Source: Prosthecochloris ethylica (lineage in GTDB: Bacteria; Bacteroidota; Chlorobiia; Chlorobiales; Chlorobiaceae). Taken from it: a stretch of 64,000 bases of DNA. Both the position numbers and the translations under genes were made by a program. Location of the stretch: the NCBI RefSeq assembly GCF_015234275.1, contig NZ_JADGII010000010.1. One strand, given 5' to 3'. The first letter of the stretch is position 1. The number at the start of each line of letters is the position of its first letter. This document shows positions 49,712 to 58,107 of the stretch, one piece after another. The notes beneath the pieces were generated by a model. It was not told the origin of the DNA. It worked only from the letters and a program-made list of their open reading frames with translations, and did no database searches.

Positions 49712-50062
49712 ATGGACATCACTGGCACCATCAGGAACGTACTCCCGCCAAAGACAGGCGAAGGAAAAAACGGACCGTGGAAAAAACAGGAAGTGATCCT
49801 GGAAACAGAAGGGAAATACCCCAAAAACATCTGCTTTACCTTCTGGGGAGACAAGGCGGAGAGCCCGCTCTTCAGAAACGGCTCAGCCGTAAAAATTTCG
49901 TTCGATCTCGAAAGCAGGGAGTTCAATGGACGGTGGTACACCGATGCAAAGGGATGGAAAGTGGAACCGGCCGGAGGAGAGGCTCCACAGATTTCAGAGG
50001 ACAATACAATCTATCATGATGAGTCGAATGCTCCGACGGATGCCGACGACCTTCCATTCTGA
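49712..50062 (+). CDS. DUF3127 protein with SSB-like acidic C-terminal tail
   Basis: A 116-residue protein starting MDITGTIRNVLPP, with AAGGA about 10 bases upstream fixing the ATG. The core (GKNGPWKKQEVILET, then NICFTFWGDKAE, then SAVKISFDLESREFNGRWYTDAKGW) matches DUF3127, an OB-like family found in Bacteroidota/Chlorobi. The C-terminus is disordered and acidic and ends DADDLPF, the same pattern as the SSB tail that recruits RecO, PriA, Exo I and others. I infer single-stranded DNA binding or partner recruitment; this is not established for the family. Confidence 0.75.
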   Translation: MDITGTIRNVLPPKTGEGKNGPWKKQEVILETEGKYPKNICFTFWGDKAESPLFRNGSAVKISFDLESREFNGRWYTDAKGWKVEPAGGEAPQISEDNTIYHDESNAPTDADDLPF

Positions 50063-50077
50063 ACCTTACCCCGAACG

Positions 50078-50401
50078 ATGAACTGGGTCTACCTGATTGT
50101 TGCCGTCGTCTCGGAAGTGATTGGCACCTCGGCCTTGAAAGCCTCGGAGGGCTTTAGCCGCCTGTGGCCCTCCCTGATCGTCGTTGCTGGTTACAGCTCG
50201 GCATTTTATTTCCTCTCGCTCACACTCCGTGCGATTCCTGTCGGGATTGCGTACGCCCTCTGGTCAGGTATAGGTATCGTGTTGATCTCTCTTGCAGGGT
50301 GGGCTGTGTTCGGGCAGAAACTCGATGCAGCAGCCATCGGCGGGATCGTGCTCATCATCGCCGGAGTGCTGGTCATCAACCTGTTTTCGAACAGCGTATA
50401 A
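50078..50401 (+). CDS. Small multidrug resistance (SMR) family transporter
   Basis: A 107-residue, four-helix membrane protein of the EmrE/SugE family, which antiports cationic compounds or guanidinium against protons. The essential glutamate is in the first helix (YLIVAVVSEVIGTSALKAS, E13). The second and third helices carry YFLSLTLRAIPVGIAYALWSG and the fourth helix IGGIVLIIAGVLVINLF. It follows the DUF3127 gene by 15 bp on the same strand. Sequence alone does not separate the Gdx from the Qac subtype. Confidence 0.93.
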   Translation: MNWVYLIVAVVSEVIGTSALKASEGFSRLWPSLIVVAGYSSAFYFLSLTLRAIPVGIAYALWSGIGIVLISLAGWAVFGQKLDAAAIGGIVLIIAGVLVINLFSNSV

Positions 50402-50441
50402 CCGGATCCCTGCACGATTGGCTTCGGTATAGCTATCATGA

Positions 50442-51376
50442 TTAACGGGACTCTGCGGCATACTGCACCTCGAGGCGCAGGCGGTCACCCCGGGTATCGA
50501 GAAAAATCACGTCCTCGTCCTCGTCATTGTCCCCCGATGCAAGAAAGCGCAGCCTGAAGGTCACCGAGTTCCTGCCGGCAAGAACGGCTCGCTCCAGAGC
50601 GGCAGTTACATCCACCGGCCTGATGGTCTGCCAGTTTTCCGCAAACAGCGATACAGGATACTGACCGAGCGATTCACCGGCCCTGCTGTAATCACCCGGC
50701 TCGAGCTCGGCTCCGGTTCTCACGCTCTCGACGAGAAACCGGTCCAAAAAGCCGTCATCGAGCTTGTCACGATCGAATACATCCCCATTGGTCCCGCCAT
50801 AACGCATGACAAGATGCGCCTTGTGGACCTCGGTCCCGGAAGGGAGCGGTGTCAGGTCGAAGGTGATAAACGCACGCAAGGCCACTCTGCGCCCCCTGTC
50901 TCCCAGGCCCATGCCGGGTCCCGTTACCTCTCCGGTACTGGTGATCGTTCCCGATCTCCATGGAGGGTTCTGCTCGGATGTCAGCTGGAGCGATTGCAGG
51001 CGAGGGGCATACCTGGCCACTACCGTCAGGTGCTGCTCAGGCATCACCAGTGTGGTCAGCGGCGCAGAACTGTTTTCGATACGGATGCCGGAGGGAGCAT
51101 CCCACCCGGAAAACGCCTTCCCGTTCTGCACAGGCTCAGCTGAAACCGTCACCTCGTCACCTGCGCGGTAAGAACCGTCCCCTTCTCCCCCGATAACCTC
51201 AAGGTTATACATCACCGCCTGCTCCGTTTTCGAGCCGTCATTCAACGTCCCGTTGCCGGGAGGAGCGCTATCGGGAAGAAAAGACGCATAATAAGCGGCA
51301 CGAATGCAGCCAGAGCAGTCAGTAAGGCGGTTATTGCCCCGATCCATACGAGGGCTTTGGAGGTGCGTTGTTCCAT
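50442..51376 (-). pseudogene. Surface/secreted protein with InlB-like repeat and DNRLRE-like domain, N-terminal frameshift
   Basis: The main frame (50442-51347) encodes a divergent InlB B-repeat (YNLEVIGGEGDGSYRAGDEV, then FSGWDAPSG, then VMPEQHLTVVARY) and a DNRLRE/CBM96-like beta domain (RAFITFDLTPLPSGTEVHKA, then VDVTAALERAVLAG). It has no export signal. In another frame, an ATG at 51374-51376 begins MEQRTSKALVWIGAITALLT, a clear signal anchor, but this frame stops after 44 codons. The two fit together if one base is gained or lost near 51285-51300. It is therefore a frameshifted gene, or a sequencing error. Confidence 0.55.
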
Positions 51377-51480
51377 ACCTGGGTGGAGTGTTTTTTTAAA
51401 AGTACGAAAAACCCGTGAAACCTTTTTTCATTCCTGCGCGTATCACAGGCAAATGCATTTCAACAAAAACATGAGCAACC

Positions 51481-51966
51481 ATGAGCAGAAACATGAAAAC
51501 CTGGGCAACACCGGCAGTAGGCGCGACCTTTCTCATCATGAGCATAACCGGCATCCTGTTGTTCTTTCACATTGATATCGGCATTATCGAACCTGTCCAC
51601 AAATGGGCTGGCTGGATTCTGGTGGTGACGGCAATCGCCCATCTGCTTGCCAACGCCAAACCATTCACCGCTCACCTGAAAAGCTTTCGGGGTGTATCGA
51701 TCATTGCGGCGGGAGCTGTTGTTCTCGCTCTCTCCTTCTATCCCTGGGCAGGAGAAGAAAGCAACCCCATGAAAAAAGCGCTTGGGGCACTCCAGCACGC
51801 ATCGATGGAATCCGTTTCCTCCATAGCCGGCACCTCTTCCGATGAACTGGTGGCACGCCTGGAAGCACACGGCATAACCGTTGGCAATACCGCAGACTCC
51901 CTCCAGGAAACCGCAAGGAACAATGGCGAATCCGTCAGGGAGATTCTGGCAATCATTTTCGAATAA
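51481..51966 (+). CDS. DUF4405-type membrane protein
   Basis: A 161-residue protein with three membrane helices in its first half (ATPAVGATFLIMSITGILLFF, WAGWILVVTAIAHLLANA, VSIIAAGAVVLALSFYPW). Histidines in HIDIGIIEPVHKWAGW and AHLLANAKPF resemble DUF4405/cytochrome-b-like membrane proteins. The C-terminal soluble part (SSDELVARLEAHGITVGNTADSLQETA) may bind DNA or a partner, but I do not recognise it. An internal ATG (MKTWATPAV) is an alternative start. Function unknown. Confidence 0.75.
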   Translation: MSRNMKTWATPAVGATFLIMSITGILLFFHIDIGIIEPVHKWAGWILVVTAIAHLLANAKPFTAHLKSFRGVSIIAAGAVVLALSFYPWAGEESNPMKKALGALQHASMESVSSIAGTSSDELVARLEAHGITVGNTADSLQETARNNGESVREILAIIFE

Positions 51967-52000
51967 GAAGGAACGCCCTTTCCGAGCTTCCTGAAGGCCC

Positions 52001-52028
52001 ACTTTTTCGCTTATTGTACTACGTCCCC
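52001..52028 (-). repeat. REP-like element, solitary copy C
   Basis: An exact 28-base copy of the element flanking the RAYT gene, in the same orientation as copy B, between the DUF4405 gene and cfa. No transposase is adjacent, so it is a dispersed REP, 27 kb from the RAYT. Confidence 0.9.
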
Positions 52029-52080
52029 TATCTTTAAAAAAAAGACAGGTCGGCGTCAACCGGATAACGGGAGGGGGGCT

Positions 52081-53226
52081 ATGGTGAAAAGCATCTATGA
52101 GCGGAGGTTGCGGGAGCTGCTGTTGTCTGCTGGTATTACGGTCGGTGGAACCAATCCCTGGGATATTACCGTTTACGATCGGCGGTTCTACAAGCGCGTC
52201 ATCACGGAATCCCATCTTGGCATCGGTGAGTCCTACATGGACGGCTGGTGGGAATGCGAGGCGCTCGATGAGTTTTTTTACCGGGTCCTCCGGGCACGGC
52301 TCGACGGCAAAGTGTCACAGCTGATGCGCATGCTCTCCAATCTCGCAGGGTTTGTGGTCAACCTGCAGAAACCCTCGCGCTCGTTTGCTGTCGGAGAAAC
52401 CCATTATAACATCGGCAACGACCTCTACGAGGCCATGCTCGACAGGCACATGATCTACAGCTGCGCGTACTGGAGAGAGGCTGAGACCCTTGACCAGGCC
52501 CAGGAAAACAAGCTGAGGCTGATTTTCAACAAGCTCCGGCTGCGTCCCGGCATGCGGGTGCTCGATATCGGATGCGGCTGGGGCGGTGCGGCACGGTTTG
52601 CGGCAAAACACTACGGCGTCGACGTCACAGGGGTCACCGTCTCGAGCGAACAGAAAAAGAAAGCCGATGAACTGAACACCGGCCTGCCGGTCGACATCCA
52701 GCTGATCGGCTACCGCGAACTCCAGGGCACCTACGACCGCATCTACTCGATCGGAATGTTCGAACACGTCGGTGTCAAGAACTACAGGGCATTTTTCGAT
52801 ATCACCCGCAGCTGTCTCGAGGACGACGGCCTGCTCCTGCTCCATACCATCGGCACCAGGCGCTCTTCCAGCAACACCGACAAGTGGACCCACAAGTACA
52901 TTTTCCCGAACTCCATGCTGCCATCTGCAAAACAGATCGCAACCGCCTCCGAAGGGTGCCTCGTGATCGAAGACTGGCACGCGTTCGGCAACGACTACTC
53001 CAGAACGCTCATGGCGTGGCACCGGAACTTCGAGCGCCACTGGCCGGAGCTTTCCCGCAGGTACGACGAACGTTTCTACCGTATGTGGCGCTATTACCTC
53101 CTGAGTGCTGCAGGTTCCTTCCGGGCCCGTAACGTCCAGCTCTGGCAGGTGCTGTTCTCCCGCAACGGCATAACCGGAGATTACCATGTGGACAGGGAAT
53201 GGAAAACCGTTCAGACAATCCCGTGA
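52081..53226 (+). CDS. cfa: Cyclopropane-fatty-acyl-phospholipid synthase
   Basis: This SAM-dependent enzyme adds a methylene group to unsaturated fatty acids in membrane phospholipids. The 381 residues show the family N-terminal lipid-binding region (ITVYDRRFYKRVITESHLGI, then ESYMDGWWEC), the YSCAYWREAETLDQAQ motif, SAM motif I (VLDIGCGWGGAARFAA) and the catalytic-region GMFEHVGVKNY. The gene is followed by a strong terminator and appears to be monocistronic. A REP copy lies 53 bp upstream. Confidence 0.95.
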   Translation: MVKSIYERRLRELLLSAGITVGGTNPWDITVYDRRFYKRVITESHLGIGESYMDGWWECEALDEFFYRVLRARLDGKVSQLMRMLSNLAGFVVNLQKPSRSFAVGETHYNIGNDLYEAMLDRHMIYSCAYWREAETLDQAQENKLRLIFNKLRLRPGMRVLDIGCGWGGAARFAAKHYGVDVTGVTVSSEQKKKADELNTGLPVDIQLIGYRELQGTYDRIYSIGMFEHVGVKNYRAFFDITRSCLEDDGLLLLHTIGTRRSSSNTDKWTHKYIFPNSMLPSAKQIATASEGCLVIEDWHAFGNDYSRTLMAWHRNFERHWPELSRRYDERFYRMWRYYLLSAAGSFRARNVQLWQVLFSRNGITGDYHVDREWKTVQTIP

Positions 53227-53233
53227 CCACATA

Positions 53234-53264
53234 AAAAAAGCGACCATAAAATGGCCGCTTTTTT
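53234..53264 (+). terminator. Rho-independent terminator of cfa
   Basis: AGCGACCAT (239-247 of this kilobase) pairs with ATGGCCGCT (251-259) with one mismatch around an AAA loop, followed directly by a run of T. It begins 8 bases after the cfa stop. Confidence 0.85.
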
Positions 53265-53267
53265 GTT

Positions 53268-53313
53268 GAGCAGATGGCCCCCATTCCATCTGCTCTACCT
53301 CACGGGCGTGAGG
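53268..53313. other. Tandem perfect hairpins downstream of the cfa terminator
   Basis: A 10-bp stem (GAGCAGATGG 53268-53277 with CCATCTGCTC 53286-53295) is followed two bases later by a 7-bp stem (CCTCACG 53298-53304 with CGTGAGG 53307-53313). Neither is followed by a T-run on either strand in the usual position. They lie in an otherwise gene-free stretch (53227-53649) and might be part of a small RNA. Confidence 0.45.
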
Positions 53314-53649
53314 CAAAACCTGTTGTGTTTACCTTTTTAAAGACAAACATCATGCCAAACACCGCAAACAACTGGCAAAAAACCACAAAATATTTATAAA
53401 CAAGCAGTTAACAATACGCAATATCCCACCTCAACCAGACCTGCCTGTCAGTTCTGAACTCATAATGAGATGCATCCTGCATCGACTGTCTCAAATCAGG
53501 ACACCCATTCCGGGACACGGAACCTCTCCCGGATTTTTTCACAGCTTTTCAGCTTATCTTCTTATCATTACTGGAAAGGTCATCACCCTTCACGTATGCT
53601 TTATTGCCCGGAGTATTTTTTACGATAGTACCATGTCACGTTCCCGCAT
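53314..53649. other. Gene-free stretch upstream of the broken glycosyltransferase
   Basis: About 335 bases, AT-rich in the first half. I see no convincing gene, repeat or regulatory motif. Small reading frames here lack ribosome-binding sites and protein-like composition. Confidence 0.4.
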
Positions 53650-54126
53650 ATGCCTGTCATGAAGAACACACTCCCGGATACAACCCCGGTCCCATCCCGG
53701 AACTCCGGCGAGCGGGCCGTCGTCGGCAATATGGCAACAATGCCGGAACGCCTGCACTGCCTGAACAGGGCACTTGGTGCGATACTGCCTCAACTCGATC
53801 AGCTGAACCTCTATCTCAACAATTTCCCTCGTACCTTCAACCTGTATGAGCACTACCCTGAACTTGAAGCCTACAGCCATGTCATACAGATCACCAGTTC
53901 CCGCGATATCGGTGACCGCCGTGACCACGCCCGGTTCACTGATGCGCTGAAATACGGCCATAGGCATTACTATGTCTGCGTCGACGACGACATTGTCTAT
54001 CCGGCAGACTACATAGAACGACTTGCCGGCTGGGAATGCGTCATATCGACCTCCAGCACATCGGCGGCAAGTGGATTGGTGTCGTTGACGGCAGAAACCG
54101 GTAGAAAAATAGCTTTATCTCATTGA
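53650..54126 (+). pseudogene. 3'-truncated glycosyltransferase (GT-A type N-terminal part)
   Basis: The 158-residue frame begins like a GT-A glycosyltransferase (GERAVVGNMATMPERLHCLN, then LNLYLNNFPRTF) and reaches the nucleotide-sugar DxD motif (YVCVDDDIVYPADYIERLA). It then runs into low-complexity sequence (ISTSSTSAASGLVSL) and stops. In another frame just after the break, GMRHIDLQHIGGKWIGVVDG looks more protein-like and also stops soon. The pattern suggests a deletion plus frameshift, leaving a remnant less than half of the usual length. A genuine short protein is possible but less likely. Confidence 0.55.
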
Positions 54127-54270
54127 AGAGGGCTCGGCGCATGACGCTTTTCCAGGTATTTTTTACGCCAAACGGGGAGAAAAAAACCAGAACACTTACG
54201 CAGAAAACACAAAAATTCACTATATTTTCACATAAGACATCAAGCAACCACCTACCCCACAACCTCCTGC

Positions 54271-54420
54271 ATGATGATTTTTGATCTCTTCACCCCTGCT
54301 GACAAACCAATATTGAGAGAATTTTTTTCGTTTGTTCTTCTCTATGCATCAATGGGCTCATTGCTGTTTTTTCTACGCAAAAACCGTAAAAAATCTTACG
54401 AGAAAAGATCTCTTTCCTGA
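54271..54420 (+). CDS. Possible small single-pass membrane protein (49 aa)
   Basis: A 49-codon frame starts MMIFDLFTPADKPILREF and contains one clear membrane helix (FFSFVLLYASMGSLLFFL) followed by a basic tail (RKNRKKSYEKR), the positive-inside pattern of small membrane proteins. There is no convincing Shine-Dalgarno, and it stands alone between the glycosyltransferase remnant and tRNA-Val. Tentative. Confidence 0.35.
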   Translation: MMIFDLFTPADKPILREFFSFVLLYASMGSLLFFLRKNRKKSYEKRSLS

Positions 54421-54427
54421 GAGAAAA

Positions 54428-54448
54428 CCCGGTCATCAGGTGACCGGG
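54428..54448 (-). terminator. Hairpin, possible minus-strand terminator
   Basis: CCCGGTCA (54428-54435) pairs with TGACCGGG (54441-54448) around a 5-base loop. On the minus strand it is followed by TTTTCTC. It lies about 100 bases downstream of tRNA-Val (minus strand) and is the best candidate for its terminator, although the T-run is short. Confidence 0.5.
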
Positions 54449-54549
54449 ACTGCAGCCGGAAAAAAGGACCGGGCTTGAGCACAACAGTCAAGCACAAAAA
54501 AAACAAGACGTTAGCGGAAGAAATGAGTAGGTTGCGGAGGGGTGAAGGG

Positions 54550-54623
54550 TGGGCGGTACAGGAGTCGAACCTGTGACCTCATGCGTGTGAAGCATGCGCT
54601 CTAACCAACTGAGCTAACCGCCC
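54550..54623 (-). tRNA. tRNA-Val (anticodon CAC)
   Basis: The minus-strand cloverleaf has acceptor GGGCGGT/ACCGCCC, D-arm AGCTCAGTTGGTTAGAGC, anticodon stem CATGC/GCATG with loop TTCACAC (anticodon CAC), and T-arm GGTTCGACTC. The discriminator is A and the next bases are CCC, so CCA is not encoded. Confidence 0.95.
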
Positions 54624-54704
54624 TGATCGCAATTGCTCGCGAAATTTACAAAAAAATCCTGAAAAACACTTTTTTTGTCTTCAACCCCCTGAACCACTGT
54701 CGCC

Positions 54705-55793
54705 ATGCCTGTCATCACAACATCATGCATTTTACGTTCCCTTTTTTTGAGCTTCTCCTGCGCATCCGCGTTGTTTCCCATGCATCTGGGTCATGCCGCT
54801 TCCGACAGCGCCATTCCCCGGGAAACAGCTGTCATCAACCAGAAAAAGGACTATACCAAAGCACAGAAAGAACTTCAGAAAGAACAAATCGGCACAGTAG
54901 AACCTTCCGAATATTCCGGAGCAACCGCGCTTAAGAAAAATGCGGGTAAAACTGAAGTACTGATGTTAGGAGCAACTGCCATCAACAGGATCGCCCGGCA
55001 GTTCGGAGAACAACTGAAAAAAGACCTTCCACCGAACTCGACGGTACTGCTTTATCCCTATTCTCAGCTTCCCGATTTCACTGAACTCGAAACATTTCAG
55101 TCTCTTGTCACCATGATAGAGCAGCAACGGGACAGTGACAAAACAACAGGGCCCATCAGTCCGGAAGTCGTCGGAGCCGCACTGAATGCAGCAAACAACC
55201 TCCTGAGCTTCTTCAAAACGGACTACGAATTTGGCAATTTTCAGCTCAACACTAAAAAACAAGACATGATGATGCTGCACGCCATCAGCAACGCACTGTT
55301 CTGTTCGAACAAGAGTGAACGAACATCCGACATAGCAGTCATGATTCCGCAGGACTACCTGCCGGCAGATGTCGAAAGCATTGCCGAAGTATCGAGAGAT
55401 CTCCAGAAACTCCAGGAATGGGCACAGGAACATACATCTGATGACAACCCTGTCAACAAGCTGATCGAGCAACTCACAACCCGGGCTGAAAACGAACCTG
55501 GAACACCGATGCACAGGATCGCCCGGCAGTTGACCCAGCAGAAACTGCTTGACAAAGAAGGAACCTTTCTGGTTGGTGTCCACGTGTATGAACTTTCCGG
55601 CTCATACTACACAAAGAAAAATATTATCTCCTCAATATTCACCACCCCCTTCAAAGTCACCGGAGCGGCTGTCGCCAGCTATGCTGCCTGGAACGGACAA
55701 GACAAAACCATTGCCAGTTCCATGCTTCTGCCATGGCATGAAGGCTACCATGCTGTTTCGGAGATACAGGAACACGTCAACACAAGCCGCTGA
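54705..55793 (+). CDS. Hypothetical secreted protein
   Basis: I do not recognise this 362-residue protein. It starts with a signal peptide (SLFLSFSCASALFPMHLGHA) likely cleaved before ASDSA. The mature part is hydrophilic, with a Lys/Gln/Glu-rich segment (KKDYTKAQKELQKEQIG), a predicted alpha/beta region (LMLGATAINRIARQFGEQL, then TVLLYPYSQLPDFTEL) and a C-terminal part with a weakly hydrophobic stretch (FKVTGAAVASYAAW). Only two cysteines at most are visible in the mature part. It lies alone on the plus strand, convergent with the MscS gene 110 bp downstream. Confidence 0.7.
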   Translation: MPVITTSCILRSLFLSFSCASALFPMHLGHAASDSAIPRETAVINQKKDYTKAQKELQKEQIGTVEPSEYSGATALKKNAGKTEVLMLGATAINRIARQFGEQLKKDLPPNSTVLLYPYSQLPDFTELETFQSLVTMIEQQRDSDKTTGPISPEVVGAALNAANNLLSFFKTDYEFGNFQLNTKKQDMMMLHAISNALFCSNKSERTSDIAVMIPQDYLPADVESIAEVSRDLQKLQEWAQEHTSDDNPVNKLIEQLTTRAENEPGTPMHRIARQLTQQKLLDKEGTFLVGVHVYELSGSYYTKKNIISSIFTTPFKVTGAAVASYAAWNGQDKTIASSMLLPWHEGYHAVSEIQEHVNTSR

Positions 55794-55903
55794 ACAGCCG
55801 GCATCGAGAGCCCGGCGAGGCTCACATCCATGCGACCAAGGTCCCTGAGCAGGCCCCGCGCTGCTGAAATCGATGCTCTGAGTCCATGTGGATTGACAGT
55901 TCA

Positions 55904-56749
55904 TTATTTCTCCCGGGCATGGACTGCCGGGTTTGCGGGCTGCGAACCTTCGGCATAGGCTGGTGAGGGAAGAAACCTGATCTCCTCATTCCTGAGGGCC
56001 TCTTTGCCTCGCAGCGTGAGGTCGGTGATGAACCGGAACTGGTGACGAGGGTCTACCGGGTAGGCCTTGAGGCGGTAGTGCGTGGCCCACGGTTTTTCCT
56101 GAACGATCACGCTGACCGGCTGATCGAACTGCAACCAGGCGCTGGTGTAGGCGACATCGTAGAGAATCTGCTCAACCTGCCGCCCGTCGTGGTCTGGATG
56201 AAGGTAAAAATCGGCAACGCACTGCAGGTTCCTTCCTCCGTCGTTGGCATTGTAGATCAGCTTGTTCCACACGGTCAGGTGCGGGATCACCACCACGGTA
56301 TCATCAGGGGTGACGATCTCTGCACTGCGCATGTTGATGGCACGAACCTCGCCATAGGCGCCCTCGATCTCTACCCAGTCCCCCGGCCTGTAGGGGGCTT
56401 CGTACAGCGTAATCATGCCAGCGATCAGGCTGCTGATATAATCCTTGAAGGCAAACCCGAGACCGAGGCCGATCAGCCCCAAGAGAGCAATGAGGTTCTC
56501 GATGGTCGGCTCGATCAGCAGATTGAAAATCATCACAGCCGCAGCCACGATCACGAGCAGGCGGAAGACCGGCACGAGTGCCAGGACGTTGAAACGCGCA
56601 CGTCCGGTAATCCTGTTGGCCACCATGGGGAGAAAACGCGCCAGGAGCGCAATGATCCCCCAGGCCCCGAGGATAATCAGGACGATCTGTACCAGGGTGA
56701 CCTGCGATACATTGCGAAAGATTTCCGCCACATTTTCAGAACCGTTCAT
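55904..56749 (-). CDS. MscS-family mechanosensitive-type channel
   Basis: A 281-residue membrane protein with three N-terminal helices (VQIVLIILGAWGIIALLARF, VFRLLVIVAAAVMIFNLL, then the pore helix) and the MscS core: glycine/alanine-rich pore helix (LIALLGLIGLGLGFAFKDYI) and beta domain (YRPGDWVEIEGAYGEVRAIN, then TPDDTVVVIPHLTVWNK). It is the last gene of the five-gene unit 60318-55904 and follows the degenerate NTPase gene by 18 bp. It may be a dedicated channel of that unit rather than a general osmotic valve; this is inference from context. Confidence 0.9.
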   Translation of the reverse strand: MNGSENVAEIFRNVSQVTLVQIVLIILGAWGIIALLARFLPMVANRITGRARFNVLALVPVFRLLVIVAAAVMIFNLLIEPTIENLIALLGLIGLGLGFAFKDYISSLIAGMITLYEAPYRPGDWVEIEGAYGEVRAINMRSAEIVTPDDTVVVIPHLTVWNKLIYNANDGGRNLQCVADFYLHPDHDGRQVEQILYDVAYTSAWLQFDQPVSVIVQEKPWATHYRLKAYPVDPRHQFRFITDLTLRGKEALRNEEIRFLPSPAYAEGSQPANPAVHAREK

Positions 56750-56767
56750 GAGCGCCTCCTTTTGCAG

Positions 56768-57997
56768 CTAACACTGATCGACAAGAAATCCCCTTGTCTG
56801 CAGATGGCTGCGAACAGCAGGGTAGCCGAGAGGGGATACACGCCACCGTCCGCCCTCATCAACCGCCAGGCCTTCATCCCCCAGCCAGTACAGCAGACCG
56901 GCCACCTTCTGCAGGGAAAGTGGCAGCGCCTCAGCAAGCAGTTCGGTGGAGATCCCGTTGTGGACAAGCAGGCCGTGCAGCACCAGTGTCACATCGATCT
57001 CTGCAGAGGACGGCACCGAAGGCAGGCTGAGCTTGTCGAGCGGCCTGACCCAGATCGTGCGATGCAGAGCGCTCCCCTTTTCGTCATCCTGTTGACTGCC
57101 TTCTTCAGGTTCGACCTGCATGCCTGTCTTCCACAACACGCGCGCAATCCCGATATTGCCCCGGCTCCTGCCGGCCAGCTGCTGCAGGTAACCGCTCTTC
57201 TCACTGCCCCCCTCTTCTCCTTCGGGTGAAGGAAGAATATCGTTGCCGTTGTCTGACTGGCGGAACCGGGGCCGACGGCGTCTTCCGCTCTCTGCAAGCC
57301 GGCGAAACAGCACACTGAACTCTTCGGGACCGAAAGCCTGCAGTACATGGACATGGCCAACCAGTCCCCGGGTGAAACGGCTGATCAACTCCCAGGACCA
57401 GCTGTCGCAACCGATAACCACATGACCGAACGATCCGTTGCGGGCCTCTCCGAGCAGCTGGCGCGCAAGCCAGAGACCGGCAGGATGGCGGACAAAAGTG
57501 GCTTCGAGTGCCGGAAACACCCACCGAGGCTTCTGTTTGCGCAGCTGGTGCAGCCAGGTTTCGTCTTTCTCCAGCACCCCGAAACGTGACGGAGGTTCGA
57601 CGACCGGTACCGATCTCAACGATGCGAACGCATTGAGAATCTCCCTCATCCCGCCGTAAGGCGGACCGACCACCAGCGTCATCGTTGCTGAAGATCGTTC
57701 CCGGTCCCGGCTGCGCAGCAGGCCGTCAAGTGCCGAAGCAGCTTCCTTCCAGTCCGGTTCCGGCACCAGGCGCTGCAGCTCCGCTTCGGAGATATGACCG
57801 AGTTCGTCTTCGGTTTTTACGGGTTTTTCCTGCACACGGGGGCGCAGGCGAACGAGCTCGTACAACGCATCGAGCCTGCCGCGTGCACTCTGCAACACCG
57901 GTTTGGACGGAACCTCGAAATCAGATAGCGGCACAAACTGCCATAACGGGGCATCGTCAGGGGAACGAACTGAAGGTGATTGTCCGGAAGCTGCCAT
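56768..57997 (-). CDS. Degenerate P-loop NTPase-like protein with C-terminal winged-helix-like region
   Basis: Function unknown, 409 residues. A Walker-A-like strand-loop reads TLVVGPPYGGMREILNAFAS, but the GK[ST] is replaced by GGM, so ATP hydrolysis is doubtful. A later strand-like segment (GHVVIGCDSWSWELISRF) sits where Walker B might be. The C-terminus (VTLVLHGLLVHNGISTELLAEALPLS, read in parts, then LLYWLGDEGLAVDEGG) looks like a winged helix. The start at ATG 57995-57997 is supported by GGAG 7 bases upstream; a longer N-terminus is possible. It lies between the HhH-like protein (110 bp) and MscS (18 bp). Confidence 0.65.
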   Translation of the reverse strand: MAASGQSPSVRSPDDAPLWQFVPLSDFEVPSKPVLQSARGRLDALYELVRLRPRVQEKPVKTEDELGHISEAELQRLVPEPDWKEAASALDGLLRSRDRERSSATMTLVVGPPYGGMREILNAFASLRSVPVVEPPSRFGVLEKDETWLHQLRKQKPRWVFPALEATFVRHPAGLWLARQLLGEARNGSFGHVVIGCDSWSWELISRFTRGLVGHVHVLQAFGPEEFSVLFRRLAESGRRRRPRFRQSDNGNDILPSPEGEEGGSEKSGYLQQLAGRSRGNIGIARVLWKTGMQVEPEEGSQQDDEKGSALHRTIWVRPLDKLSLPSVPSSAEIDVTLVLHGLLVHNGISTELLAEALPLSLQKVAGLLYWLGDEGLAVDEGGRWRVSPLGYPAVRSHLQTRGFLVDQC

Positions 57998-58107
57998 GAG
58001 CATGCTCCATGAGTAGAGACGTGAACAGAAAACCGGGAAAACAACAAACTCTTGTTTTCTGACAAGATGGTAAATCCGCCGTTCAAAAAGAAATCGCGGA
58101 ACGCATG

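Noticed and set aside
53268..53313. tRNA or tRNA-like gene
   Set aside because: Two hairpins only; no acceptor stem, T-arm or conserved tRNA bases.
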